From an uncultured Paracoccaceae bacterium (lineage in GTDB: Bacteria > Pseudomonadota > Alphaproteobacteria > Rhodobacterales > Rhodobacteraceae), in the NCBI GenBank assembly GCA_947489705.1, contig CANLEQ010000011.1, forward strand, positions 48,942 through 112,941: a stretch of DNA of 64,000 bases, given 5' to 3'. The notes under the pieces were generated by a model. That model worked only from the letters and a program-made list of their open reading frames with translations, made no database searches and was not told the origin of the DNA. A program made the position numbers and the translations under genes. Shown here piece after piece: positions 47,900-57,317 of the stretch. Position 1 is the first letter of the stretch. The number at the start of each line of letters is the position of its first letter.

Positions 47900-50326
47900 C
47901 TAGAGATCATAAGGGTATGAAGTTAAACCAACCTTTTGGAAAGCCTGTTCTATGGCCTGCGCCAATCGAGTATCGGAGAACGGTTTTTCCAACCTGACGG
48001 CGATGTGCTTTTCACCACCTTCGGGCATTTCCGCGTATCCGCTGGCGAGAATTACCGGGAGATCCGGGCGCTGGTCATGAATGGTCTTCGCCAGCTGCAC
48101 ACCGGTCATCTTCGGCATGGCGTGATCTGTAACAACGAGATCAATGTCCGGCCGGGCATTCAGAAGATCGAGGGCCTTCTTGCCGGAACTCGCTTCCAGG
48201 ACGTCGTAGCCAAGATCCTCCAGCAAACCGGCGGTTCCCATCAGTACGAGAGCGTCGTCGTCGACCGCGAGAACGGTTGTCGGTTGCTCCTTTAGGTCGG
48301 GTGCAAGGTCTTTTCGCGTGACACGTATCGTACTTTCCTCCGGTGCCTCCGTGGCCGGCAGAAGAAGTTCGGCCCGGGTTCCGTGTCCAACCCGGCTCGA
48401 GAGCCGTAACGTGCCGCCAGACTGGGATGCGAACCCATATACCATCGAAAGGCCGAGGCCGGTGCCCCTGCCTACTCCCTTCGTCGTAAAGAAGGGCTCC
48501 ATGGCTTGTTCCATCGTTGCCGCATCCATCCCGGTTCCGGCATCCACAATTGCAATACTGACGTAATCCCCCGCGCCCAAATCGTCGGATTTGCCGAGGG
48601 TGACACGCTGCAGCTCGATTGTCAGCGTTCCGATACCATCCATGGCGTCCCGCCCGTTGACACATAGATTGAGCAGGGCCAATTCGAGCTGATTGGCGTC
48701 GACATGCGCATGGATCGCATCCGGTAAAATCCGGTAGACGATTTCTACCTGGGGACCGAGTGATCGCTCCAGAAGATCCCGCGTACCGTTGAGCAAGCTT
48801 CCGACATCGACCGAGGATGCATCGAGTTCCTGCCGACGGGCGAAAGCCAGCATCCTTTGCGTGAGACCGGCACCGCGTTCTGTCGCCTTGATCGCGTTTT
48901 CCAGGAAGTCCAAGGATCTCGTATCATCCTTGGACAGCCGGCGTTCCAGCAATTCGAGGCTCGAGCGGATCGCCATTAGGAGGTTGTTGAAATCATGCGC
49001 CACACCGCCGGTAAGTTGACCGATCGTCTCGAGTTTCTGGCTTTGTCGTAAAGCCGCCTCCGCCTGATCCCGCGCCGCTTCCGCCCGCTTGCGTTCGGTT
49101 ACATCGACGACTGACGACATGATCCGGTACACGGATCCATCAGCCGCTTTTGTCAGGCGCGCCGAGACGAGCACATCCGCCTTTTCGCTGTTCTTCTTGA
49201 TGCAGATATACGGCAGGTCTTCCACAATTCCCTTTTCAAAGAGGTCCCGCCTGTAAGACTGCTCGTGCACATCAAGCGTTTCGGCAGCGATGAAGTTGGT
49301 GATCTTGCGGCCGATGACTTCGTCTCGATGATCGTAGCCCATGAACGCCAGCCAGCGATCGCTCACGCTGACCAAGCGTTCCGCGGCGTCGAGGGAATGC
49401 AGGGCGACCGGGGCTTTTGTGTAAAGGTCGGCGAGTTCGACCGTACGGTCATGAACTGCGGTTTCGAGCTCTTCGCGGGATTTGGTCAGTGCTTCCCGCG
49501 CCAGCACCTGTTCGTGGATATCAGTGCAGCTCCCATACCAGCGCGTGATCCGCCCCTCGGCATCTCGCGATGCCTGGGCTCGTCCCAGGACCCAGCGATA
49601 CTGCCCCGAGCGATGCCTGAGGCGGTATTCAATCTGGTACGGATCACCCGAGACGATGCTTTGTCGCCACTCCGACCACGCGCGATCCTGATCGTCAGGG
49701 TGGAACATGCCGTTCCAGGCTTCGCCGTCGGTCGACCCGGTCGGCACACCGGTAAACTCGTACCATCGGTCATTGTAGTAATCGTGGAAGCCGTCCGGAC
49801 GGGTCGACCAGATCATCTGGTCGACGGAGTTGGCGATGGCGAGAAATTTCTGTTCGCTTTCGCGCAAGTCTGCCTCGCGCTCCTGAAGCTCCCGCATGCG
49901 GGTACGGACCTCGTACTGGCGGCTCCGTGCCTTGAGGGCCGATCGTACGGCGCGAACGATCTCGTCGCCATGCAGGGGCCGCGAGAGCAGAAGGGCATTG
50001 CCGAGCGCGTCGATCCTATCGAGTTCAGCGGCGGTGCGGGTCGCCCTGCCACCGTTCGTCAAAACGATGAACGGCAGATCTGACCAGGCCGGCTGCTCGG
50101 ACAGGCGGGCCTGCAGAGTAGCGAGGTCCGGGCCTTGGAGCACTTCCTCGGTGATCAACACCGAGCCGACGCCCTCGGACAGGAGCTGGCAAAGATCGGC
50201 GAGGGACTGAAGAACGACGCAAGGGAGATCCGCCGCAACGAGGAGGTCCTTGGCAACATTCGCATCGCGGCCATGCGGCGCGACAATAGCGACATGACGA
50301 GAACGAGGGCCGCTACTTGTCGGCAT
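47900..50326 (-). CDS. Hybrid sensor histidine kinase (REC-like, PAS, PAS, HisKA, ATPase, REC)
   Basis: The 808-residue soluble kinase has an N-terminal receiver-like domain (about 8-135) in which the phospho-acceptor acidic cluster is poorly conserved. It continues with PAS/PAC (about 160-280, WYEFTGVPTGSTDGEAW), a second PAS (about 300-420), and HisKA with GQLTGGVAHDFNNLL. An ATPase domain (VDANQLELALLNLCVNGRDA, GTGLGLSMVYGF) leads to a C-terminal receiver with AVDDDALVLMG and Asp in LVVTDHAMPKMTG. It has no membrane segment. Its start overlaps the KaiC-like gene by 14 bases, so the two are co-expressed and may form one signalling unit. Confidence 0.87.
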   Translation of the reverse strand: MPTSSGPRSRHVAIVAPHGRDANVAKDLLVAADLPCVVLQSLADLCQLLSEGVGSVLITEEVLQGPDLATLQARLSEQPAWSDLPFIVLTNGGRATRTAAELDRIDALGNALLLSRPLHGDEIVRAVRSALKARSRQYEVRTRMRELQEREADLRESEQKFLAIANSVDQMIWSTRPDGFHDYYNDRWYEFTGVPTGSTDGEAWNGMFHPDDQDRAWSEWRQSIVSGDPYQIEYRLRHRSGQYRWVLGRAQASRDAEGRITRWYGSCTDIHEQVLAREALTKSREELETAVHDRTVELADLYTKAPVALHSLDAAERLVSVSDRWLAFMGYDHRDEVIGRKITNFIAAETLDVHEQSYRRDLFEKGIVEDLPYICIKKNSEKADVLVSARLTKAADGSVYRIMSSVVDVTERKRAEAARDQAEAALRQSQKLETIGQLTGGVAHDFNNLLMAIRSSLELLERRLSKDDTRSLDFLENAIKATERGAGLTQRMLAFARRQELDASSVDVGSLLNGTRDLLERSLGPQVEIVYRILPDAIHAHVDANQLELALLNLCVNGRDAMDGIGTLTIELQRVTLGKSDDLGAGDYVSIAIVDAGTGMDAATMEQAMEPFFTTKGVGRGTGLGLSMVYGFASQSGGTLRLSSRVGHGTRAELLLPATEAPEESTIRVTRKDLAPDLKEQPTTVLAVDDDALVLMGTAGLLEDLGYDVLEASSGKKALDLLNARPDIDLVVTDHAMPKMTGVQLAKTIHDQRPDLPVILASGYAEMPEGGEKHIAVRLEKPFSDTRLAQAIEQAFQKVGLTSYPYDL

Positions 50327-51833
50327 ACGCCGCGACCCCGACCAAATCGTCTCCGTTCCTGGTATATCTGGGATTGCCGGTCAGAACTCCCTGAAAGCTT
50401 TTCATGGGGGCGCCGATGACAAGACCGGATTCGTTGATCTCGAGTTCGCGGATGGTGCGTTCGTGATCGGAGGTCCGGGTCTTCAGGACCGCCATTGACT
50501 TGCGGATCTCGCCATCGGCCTCGAAGAACCGTAACAACATGATCGTATCCGCGAGATAACTGACATCCAGGTCCGAGCGCAGCTCTCCGGTAATCCCATG
50601 CTGCGCCAGGATCATAAGCGAGATGACACCCTTCTGACTGAGATAGCTCAGGAGTTCGTGCATCTGGAGAACGAGGAACTTGTCACTTGGCATCGCGTGC
50701 AGGTAGGCGTTCAGACTATCGATCACGATGACGCTCGCACCATCCGTCTCGACCGACTCTTGCACCGCACCGGCAAACTCTCCAGGCGAGAGTTCCGCCG
50801 GATCGATCTGCCGGATCATCAGCTGTCCGTTCTCGATATAAGGCCTCAGATCCATCCCAAGCGCGCCTGATCGGGTCAGCAGCGTTCCCAACCGTTCGTC
50901 GAAAAGATAGTAAGCGGCATTCTGTCCGCGCTCCAAGGCTGCGATCATGCATCGAATGGCCGTCGTGGTCTTGCCCACGCCAGCCGGCCCCGAGAGCAGC
51001 GTGTTAGTGCCCGGCGTGAGCCCTTGACCAAGCAGCGCATCAAGCTCCGCCAGGCCCGTCGACAACGGCCGGGCATCGAAATTCGTGTGATGCTCGGCGG
51101 CAATCAATCTGGGATAGACCCTGATGCCCCCCTTCTCGATCGTGAAGTCGTGGTAGCCGCCACGATATTGCAGTCCACGCATCTTGACGATCCTGAGGCG
51201 TCGCCGTTCCGCCCCGAAATCGCTTGCAGTCTGCTCGAGCAGGACAACGCCGTGAGCAATGGAGTGCAGCTGCAGGTCGCTCGGCTCTGCGGTTCGGTCA
51301 TCGAGCATCAGGACGGTGCAGTTTCGGTTGGCAAAGAAATGCTTCAATGCCAGAATTTGCCGGCGGTAGCGCAACGGGTTCTGCGACAGGAGCCGAAGTT
51401 CCGACAAGCTGTCGAGTACGACGCGCTTCGGATTGGTTTCCTCTACCTTGGCGATGATACCGCGTACAGTTTCTCCCAGTTCCACTTCGCTCGGATGCAA
51501 GAGGGACTGCGCGTTGTCGCTGCTTACACCTTCTTCGTTGACCAGCTCGAAAAGGTCTAGCTCATCGAGGTCCCAGTCGTGCGACCGGGCAACTGCGGTC
51601 AGCTCGCTCGTGGTCTCGGAGAGCGTCACGTAAAGCCCGGCTTCCCCGATCGAGGCCCCCTCCAAGAGGAACTTCAACGACAGGGTGGTTTTGCCCGTAC
51701 CGGGCGTACCCTCGACGAGGTAGAGCCGGCTGCTTGTCAGACCCCCGCGCAGGATATGATCCAGGCCGGCGGTCCCCGTCAGGCTGCGCTCGATCCGGTA
51801 AACGCTATCGGGTTCTTCAGCGGCTTCCGTCAT
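50313..51833 (-). CDS. KaiC-like two-domain ATPase
   Basis: The 506-residue protein has two RecA/KaiC domains. Walker A1 is EGTPGTGKTT (about 41-50), and a second Walker A, GPAGVGKTT, lies near residue 285. SLLHPSEVELGETVRGIIAK and VVLDSLSELRLL fit the CI domain; VIVIDSLNAYLHAMP and YLADTIMLLRFFE fit the CII domain. By eye the CI position equivalent to the catalytic Glu pair reads LSETT, and the CII phospho-site pair Ser-Thr of cyanobacterial KaiC reads Ser-Tyr (DVSYLADT). No kaiA or kaiB is nearby. The start at 51833 follows AAAGGGATC. It overlaps a hybrid kinase gene, suggesting a stress- or redox-timed signal rather than a classical clock. Confidence 0.83.
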   Translation of the reverse strand: MTEAAEEPDSVYRIERSLTGTAGLDHILRGGLTSSRLYLVEGTPGTGKTTLSLKFLLEGASIGEAGLYVTLSETTSELTAVARSHDWDLDELDLFELVNEEGVSSDNAQSLLHPSEVELGETVRGIIAKVEETNPKRVVLDSLSELRLLSQNPLRYRRQILALKHFFANRNCTVLMLDDRTAEPSDLQLHSIAHGVVLLEQTASDFGAERRRLRIVKMRGLQYRGGYHDFTIEKGGIRVYPRLIAAEHHTNFDARPLSTGLAELDALLGQGLTPGTNTLLSGPAGVGKTTTAIRCMIAALERGQNAAYYLFDERLGTLLTRSGALGMDLRPYIENGQLMIRQIDPAELSPGEFAGAVQESVETDGASVIVIDSLNAYLHAMPSDKFLVLQMHELLSYLSQKGVISLMILAQHGITGELRSDLDVSYLADTIMLLRFFEADGEIRKSMAVLKTRTSDHERTIRELEINESGLVIGAPMKSFQGVLTGNPRYTRNGDDLVGVAAYADK

Positions 51834-52081
51834 GATCCCTTTTTCCCATATTGCGGCTCCCTTTGGTAATATGTCCCTACGGTGAGGTCCGCAGGATCGA
51901 ACGAACATCGAGACATCCGTACCACTTTGATAAATCGTTCAGTTATCAACCTGACGTTGTTTTGAATGCCGGGGAGGGGGTCACCTGTTCTTCCTCACAT
52001 GAACTCATGGAGATTTGAAACCATGGTCGACGGGAGAAGACTTGACCGATCCCTTTGACAAACACCTAACGAGGCGTGCGG

Positions 52082-52492
52082 TCAGCACCCGACAAGCCCG
52101 TCAACGATATCGTCCGGATTGGATGGTTTGGTAACGACAGGCGCTTCCAGACTGGCAACGAGATCATGAATGGCAGGCCAGTTGCCGGTATGCAGGATGA
52201 ATGGAACATCGAGCTTGGCAAGCCGGTCAGCGACGTGTTGACACGTATGACCTTTCAGGTCGACATCGAGCACCGCCCCGGTGATCCTTTGGGATGCATG
52301 CGCCTGGTCGATCGCCTCAAGTGCAGCGGCAGCGGTCCGAACTGGCCCGATCACGGTCGCACCGGCGTCGGTCAGCGTATCGGTCACATCCATCCCGATC
52401 AGAGGCTCGTCTTCCACGAGGAGAACAATCCACCCATCGAGCTTGCGAGGAGCAGGCGCAGCCGGGGGCGCGCTCGGCGGAATGTCTGTCAA
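52082..52492 (-). CDS. Single-domain response regulator
   Basis: The 136-residue protein has a Pro/Ala-rich leader (residues 4-16) followed by a receiver domain: IVLLVEDEPLIGMDVTDTL with the acidic pair, phospho-acceptor Asp in GAVLDVDLKGH, and Lys in PVVTKPSNPDD. No output domain is present. It is divergent from an HWE kinase at 52700-54277, exactly as the pair at 12413-14930 is arranged, and resembles the receiver at 14544 in motif spacing. It probably shuttles or drains phosphate in that pathway. Confidence 0.82.
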   Translation of the reverse strand: MTDIPPSAPPAAPAPRKLDGWIVLLVEDEPLIGMDVTDTLTDAGATVIGPVRTAAAALEAIDQAHASQRITGAVLDVDLKGHTCQHVADRLAKLDVPFILHTGNWPAIHDLVASLEAPVVTKPSNPDDIVDGLVGC

Positions 52493-52699
52493 TTGAAAAT
52501 CCTCGTGCCTGTAGACTTATCATCAACTCATCCTCGACAGCGGCTAGACGTTTTCCGCTTGTTGCTTGCAACGCCCCACCTCCGTACTTTGTTGCCTGCC
52601 TGATTGTCAGATGGACAGCATAGGCTTTAAAGAACACACACATGCCTGCATCATACGAAGGCGACAGAATACTCCATCGAGCGGGCCGAATGAGCGAGG

Positions 52700-54277
52700 A
52701 TGCCTCGGCACAACATGAATAGCGAAACCAAGACTTCGTCGGACGATCCTTCGGACCGATCGGCGCCTGACAATGATGGCAGTCATGACCCTCTGCATCT
52801 CGCTCAACTCGTCCTCGATAGCGCCGTAGATTACGCGATCATCACCCTTTCACAGGATGGGACGATCACGAGCTGGAACGAAGGCGGCGAACGGATCATG
52901 GGATGGACGGCAAAGGAAGCTGTAGGGCAGCATGTATCCATGTTCTTCACCCCAGAAGACGTGGAAACAGACCGTCCGCGCTATGAAATGAGTGTCGCAG
53001 CCAGCGAGGGCCATGCCCAGGATGAGCGCTGGCACGTCGCCAAAGGTGGGCGGCGGTTCTGGGCGTCGGGACGCATGATGCCACTGGTATCGCGGCCTGA
53101 ACGAGACGCGCTGACAGTCGAGAAAAACCTCGCCAACGTCACAAATGCCAAACAAGTCGGCTATCTGAAAATTCTCCGTGATCGTACCGGGCAACGTAAA
53201 GAGATATTGCGCCAAACCGCGCTTCTGGACCTTGGTAACCAGCTGCGCGACATGCTCGATGAGCAGGAGATGGCAGATCTGGCAGCCGAAACGATTGCCC
53301 GAACGCTTGATGCGTCGCGAGCCGGTCACGGTTATCTGGATGCCACGGGATCTATCATAGACATTCGCGCTGATTGGAACGCGCCGGGCGGACAGAGCAT
53401 CGTTGGGCGCCACCGCTACGAAACTTACGGGAACTTCATCGAAGAATTGCGCGGTGGTGGAACCGTGGCGATGGAGGATTGCCGCCACAACTCCATGGTT
53501 CCCGACCCGATGCCCCTTGAGCGGATCGGCATCCGCGGTTTGCTGAACGTTCCCCTGATGGAACGAGGTAGATTGAAGGCCGTCATGTTTGTTCACGACA
53601 TCCGACCCAGAAACTGGGCCGATGACGAGATACGTTTCGTCCGCGGCGTCGCTGACCGCACCTATGCCGCTATCGACCGGGCCCGCTCCGATGCGGATCG
53701 TGATCTTGTCATGCGCGAGTTGGCGCACCGGATGAAGAACGTGCTGACCGTGGCGCAAGTGATCGCAGTACAAAGTCTGCGCCACGCCCCCTCGCTCGTC
53801 GAAGGAAGGCGCGTCGTGACCGAAAGGCTCGGGGCTCTTGGTCGCGCGCAGGACATACTTACAAGCCGCGCTGCCGAAGGTGCCTGCATTCGCAATGTCG
53901 TAGAACAAGCACTTGCACCCTACTTTTCGGAAAACGCGCGGATCACGGTAGGTGGACCCGAAGTCGATCTGACCGGACCACAGGTCCTCGGGCTGACGCT
54001 CGCTTTGCACGAACTTGGAACCAATGCCGGGAAGTACGGCGCGCTCTCAGTTCCTGACGGTCGCATCGAGGTCAGCTGGACCCTCACATTCGACCGCGAC
54101 TTTCTATTCAGCTGGACGGAGAAAGATGGCCCGCACATTGGCATTCCGTCACATAAGGGCTTCGGGATGCAAATCCTCAACCGGGTGACGGGTGGATATT
54201 TCAATGGAACGTCAGACATCGAGTTCAAGGACAAAGGTGTGCGGTTCACCATAAAGGGCACGCTCAATGGGCAGTAG
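52700..54277 (+). CDS. HWE-family sensor histidine kinase with PAS and GAF domains
   Basis: The 525-residue soluble kinase has one PAS domain (about 33-155, SAVDYAIITLSQDGTITSWN), a GAF-like domain (about 175-335, IDIRADWNAPGGQSIVGRHR and NWADDEIRFV), and an HWE core: MRELAHRMKNVLTVAQVIA with the phospho-acceptor His, HELGTNAGKYGAL, and W-x-E in FSWTEKDGP before GFGMQIL. It is closely related to the kinase at 12413-14359 but lacks its second PAS domain. The start is uncertain: 52700 sits directly after GAGG, and an ATG at 52715 is an alternative. It is divergent from the single-domain regulator. Confidence 0.84.
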   Translation: MPRHNMNSETKTSSDDPSDRSAPDNDGSHDPLHLAQLVLDSAVDYAIITLSQDGTITSWNEGGERIMGWTAKEAVGQHVSMFFTPEDVETDRPRYEMSVAASEGHAQDERWHVAKGGRRFWASGRMMPLVSRPERDALTVEKNLANVTNAKQVGYLKILRDRTGQRKEILRQTALLDLGNQLRDMLDEQEMADLAAETIARTLDASRAGHGYLDATGSIIDIRADWNAPGGQSIVGRHRYETYGNFIEELRGGGTVAMEDCRHNSMVPDPMPLERIGIRGLLNVPLMERGRLKAVMFVHDIRPRNWADDEIRFVRGVADRTYAAIDRARSDADRDLVMRELAHRMKNVLTVAQVIAVQSLRHAPSLVEGRRVVTERLGALGRAQDILTSRAAEGACIRNVVEQALAPYFSENARITVGGPEVDLTGPQVLGLTLALHELGTNAGKYGALSVPDGRIEVSWTLTFDRDFLFSWTEKDGPHIGIPSHKGFGMQILNRVTGGYFNGTSDIEFKDKGVRFTIKGTLNGQ

Positions 54278-54600
54278 GGTATGCGTAAGTAGGATAGATC
54301 TGTGAACCGGTGAAAATAGGGTTTGAGCGTTCTGAATGGGTTTTCTTGAGGCATTTGCCGAAGCCTCGTCGCCGAGAAACGTTGGCGGAATAATGTCATA
54401 ATATAACATAAATTCCATTATCCGATTCACGTTTGCGGACGGGGGTGGATTCACAAGCGAAGTTCAACTCCAGTACTAAAACAGCGAGTTACACGGAGTT
54501 GATGAATGGGCCCCTGCTACCCTCACCTCGATATGCCGATCGGAGAGATCGCCGGAACGTAGTGCCACGGCTGTCTCCCTGCCGAGCCCCGCACTTCTGC
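54278..54600. other. Intergenic region ahead of duplication copy B
   Basis: No gene is supported. An A+T-rich patch (GTCATAATATAACATAAATT at about 54392-54411) resembles the one near 22155-22185 ahead of copy A. From about 54532 the sequence becomes homologous to copy A (22336 onward). Confidence 0.4.
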
Positions 54601-54855
54601 TCAGCGCGGCAGCCGTTCGAGATACCGGGTTGCCGTGTCGGGCTGATGATGGATCTTGAGACGTAACTCAACGCCACGGACGACATTCCAGGCCCGCTCT
54701 GTCTCAGTGCTGTCCCAGCCGGTCCTGCCCATTATGTCGAACGCCCGGTCTTTGGCCTCGAGGAAGCTGTCGGTGCCATACTCGGCTAAGAGCGCGTCAA
54801 CCTCGCGCCGGATCTGCGCACGTTCTTCTATGTAGGATCTGACAAAATCGAGCAT
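54601..54855 (-). CDS. Conserved small hypothetical protein (copy B)
   Basis: This 84-residue protein is nearly identical to the one at 22405-22659; the five differences include G20D, H25Y and A28T. No known domain is seen; it is helical, acidic in the first half and ends in RYLERLPR. Retention of an open frame in both diverged copies supports a real gene. An IS256-family element now lies between it and its divergent H-NS partner, starting about 255 bases upstream of its ATG, so its own promoter may be unaffected. Confidence 0.65.
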   Translation of the reverse strand: MLDFVRSYIEERAQIRREVDALLAEYGTDSFLEAKDRAFDIMGRTGWDSTETERAWNVVRGVELRLKIHHQPDTATRYLERLPR

Positions 54856-55109
54856 CGCGAATGGATCGCATAAATATTCGACCGCCTCCTGGCGCGATCG
54901 TGGCGAAAGCGGGAAACATCCCGACGATCCGTCTGATCTCGTTAACCCGCCCGATCACAGCGATCAGCATTCCCAACTCGTGGCTGCAATGACCAGTTAT
55001 TCCTGGCTTATAATTGCAGTGCGCGAGTGGCTGGTGTCGATCCCGCGCGCGAACATTACCAGGATGGGTACCTACCCCTCGCCTGATGAGAAACGTGCAT
55101 TATCTCCTT

Positions 55110-56490
55110 GGTCACGTCCGTCAAGCTGGTGTAAATTCGGGGATGGCCGGTCGAGGACATCGATCAGGCGGCCTGTGTTGAGATGCTGAGAAGCGGGTCG
55201 ATCTGGGCGGTGTCGATCAGGCCGAACGCTTCGACCTGCATGTAGCGGTGCTGCGCTTGCCAGTCATCATTCTGCTCGAACAGGACGGCCCCGATCAGGC
55301 GGATGATCGACTCCTCGTTGGGGAAGATCCCGACGACATCGGCGCGGCGCTTCACCTCCTTGTTCAGGCGTTCCAGTGGGTTCGTCGAATGCAGCTTGGT
55401 GCGGTGCTGTGCCGGGAACGCCATATAGGCCAGCACGTCGCCTTCGCTGTCGTCCATGAGCGTTGCGAGCTTCGGCCAGCGGGGGCGGAGTTGATCAGCA
55501 ACGTGGCGCCAGACCTCCTGCGCGACCTTCTGGTCGGGCTGGGTGAAGGCTTGGCGGATCGCGGCGGCGACGACCGTGTGCTGGCCCTTGGGCACGTGAG
55601 CCAGCGCGTTGCGCATCCAATGGACGCGACACCGCTGCCAAGTCGCGTCAAAAACCCGCACGATCGCGGCCTTCAGGCCGGTATGGGCGTCGGAGATGAC
55701 CAGCTTTAGCCCGTCGAGGCCTCGTCCCTTCAGGCTGCGCAGGAACTCGGTCCAGAAGGTCTCCGCCTCCGAGGGGCCGACGGTCATGCCGATGATCTCG
55801 CGCCGCCCGTCTGTATTGACCGCGACAGCGATTATGGCGGCGACGCTGACGATCCGCCCGCCTTCGCGCACCTTCAGGTAAGTGGCGTCGAGCCACAGAT
55901 AGGGCCAGTCACCGGCAAGCGGCCGGTTCAGGAACTCTCCGACCCGTTCGTCAATGTCCTTGCAGAGCTTCGACACCGTACTCTTCGAGATCCCGGACAG
56001 TCCCATGGCCTGCACCAGGTCGTCGACCTTGCGCGTCGAGACGCCGCCGATCCACGCCTCCTGGATGACGGCCACGAGCGCCTTCTCGGACGTCCGGCGC
56101 GGCTCCAGGAAACCGGGGAAATACGATCCTTGCCGCAGTTTGGGCACCCGCAGGTTCAGAGCGCCCAGCCGGGTCTTCAGCTCGCGATCGCGATAACCGT
56201 TCCGGTAGGTCTGCCGCCCGTCGCCGCGCTCGTAACGTCCGGCGCCGATCACGCCTTCGACGTCATGCTCCATCAGCGTCTGGAGCACCGCCTCGGTCAC
56301 GGCGCGCAGGAAATCGCCCTCATCGTGCTTTTGCAGCAGCTCGATCAACGGCATGTTGGTCTCGGTCATCGGGGTCTCCATCGGTCTGTGGTTGAAGCTT
56401 GCAAACTCCACCATAACCGACGTCCTCGATGGCCACCCCGGTTACACCGCCCGCGCAGCGCAAAAGTCCACCACGTGATGGGACGCTACC
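55110..56490 (-). mobile_element. IS256-family insertion sequence, copy 2
   Basis: This 1381-base copy appears identical to 28938-30318, flanked by the 8-base duplication ATCTCCTT at 55102-55109 and 56491-56498. The uninterrupted target is seen in duplication copy A (ATCTCCTTGCGAAG at about 22908-22921), which confirms the element ends precisely. It inserted 87 bases upstream of the H-NS copy B start and may alter its expression. Confidence 0.94.
55164..56369 (-). CDS. IS256-family (mutator-type) transposase, copy 2
   Basis: This 401-residue transposase is identical in sequence to the one at 28992-30197, with the catalytic segments [26 protein letters not shown] and [13 protein letters not shown]. 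The start at 56369 follows GGAG. It is transcribed away from H-NS copy B. Confidence 0.92.
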   Translation of the reverse strand: MTETNMPLIELLQKHDEGDFLRAVTEAVLQTLMEHDVEGVIGAGRYERGDGRQTYRNGYRDRELKTRLGALNLRVPKLRQGSYFPGFLEPRRTSEKALVAVIQEAWIGGVSTRKVDDLVQAMGLSGISKSTVSKLCKDIDERVGEFLNRPLAGDWPYLWLDATYLKVREGGRIVSVAAIIAVAVNTDGRREIIGMTVGPSEAETFWTEFLRSLKGRGLDGLKLVISDAHTGLKAAIVRVFDATWQRCRVHWMRNALAHVPKGQHTVVAAAIRQAFTQPDQKVAQEVWRHVADQLRPRWPKLATLMDDSEGDVLAYMAFPAQHRTKLHSTNPLERLNKEVKRRADVVGIFPNEESIIRLIGAVLFEQNDDWQAQHRYMQVEAFGLIDTAQIDPLLSISTQAA

Positions 56491-56577
56491 ATCTCCTTGC
56501 GAAGCAAGCGATTTTTCTAGAACTCGCTAGATCCCAACCCGAGGCCAGTTTGTGCCTCCCAAACGAAACGGACCACG

Positions 56578-56907
56578 ATGGCAGATATCGACTTGAGCAG
56601 CCTGACACTCGACGAACTGAAGAAGCTCCAGAAAGACGTGAACAAGGCGGTCGAGACCTACGAAGACCGCCGGAAGCAGGAAGCAAGATCCGCGGCTGAA
56701 GCAGTGGCCCGCGAGATGGGTTTCTCGCTTTCGGAGCTGACCGACGGGTCGGGCAAGAAAGGGAAAGCGCCGAACCCGCCGAAATACCGGCACCCTGAGA
56801 ACCCCTCCCTGACGTGGACCGGCCGCGGTCGTCAGCCGGCCTGGATCAAGGAGGCTCTCGAGAACGGGACCCCTCTCGACGAATTCCTTATCGAGCCCAA
56901 GAGCTGA
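56578..56907 (+). CDS. H-NS-family histone-like nucleoid protein (copy B)
   Basis: The 109-residue protein has the N-terminal coiled coil (SSLTLDELKKLQKDVNKAVE) and the DNA-binding segment RHPENPSLTWTGRGRQPAWI, differing from copy A at only a few positions (for example the EARSAAEAVAREMGF segment and KYRHPEN). It should bind curved A+T-rich DNA and could form heteromers with copy A. Its natural promoter region is interrupted 87 bases upstream by IS256 copy 2, so expression may depend on sequence within the remaining segment or on outward transcription from the element. Confidence 0.86.
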   Translation: MADIDLSSLTLDELKKLQKDVNKAVETYEDRRKQEARSAAEAVAREMGFSLSELTDGSGKKGKAPNPPKYRHPENPSLTWTGRGRQPAWIKEALENGTPLDEFLIEPKS

Positions 56908-56993
56908 TCCGTCGGGACGCTTGACTGCGCTGCCCCGTGCCATGCCAATGGCATGGGGAGCATTGGATCATACGGATCATTGGAACACGCGCG

Positions 56994-57254
56994 ATGTCTT
57001 CAGCCGATGAACAGGGCGAGATCTTCCCGACCCACGTTAAGCTCCGTCGGATCGATCTCGAGTACAACATGCGGCGCTTCTACCTGATGCAGGTGCAGCC
57101 CGACCTCTTCGGCGGCGCGAGCCTGATCCGGGAATGGGGCCGCATCGGCACTCGTGGCCGTGTTCTTGTCGAACACCATGCGGACGAGGGCGAAGCCGTC
57201 ACATCCCTGCTGAGCATGGCCCGCAGCAAGGCACGGCGCGGCTACGGCACCTGA
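56994..57254 (+). CDS. WGR-domain protein (copy B)
   Basis: The 86-residue protein is a single WGR domain (MRRFYLMQVQPDLFGGASLI, then REWGRIGTRGRVLVEHH), almost identical to copy A at 23392-23652. The ATG at 56994 aligns with copy A, though the GGAGG ribosome site of copy A has changed here (ATTGGAACACGCGCG precedes the start), so translation may be weaker. It follows H-NS copy B by 86 bases in the same direction. Confidence 0.78.
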   Translation: MSSADEQGEIFPTHVKLRRIDLEYNMRRFYLMQVQPDLFGGASLIREWGRIGTRGRVLVEHHADEGEAVTSLLSMARSKARRGYGT

Positions 57255-57317
57255 CGCGCCCTGTCCCGCTCGGCTGAGTGCGTCCTGATACCGCGATTAC
57301 CACCATGTAGAACCTAC

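Larger units (their letters stand above)
54532..57262 (+). repeat. Segmental duplication, copy B (interrupted by IS256)
   Basis: The same hypothetical, H-NS and WGR gene order as 22336-23660, with high identity in genes and promoter region. An IS256-family element (55110-56490) splits the promoter region. After the WGR stop the two copies diverge within about ten bases. Confidence 0.85.
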
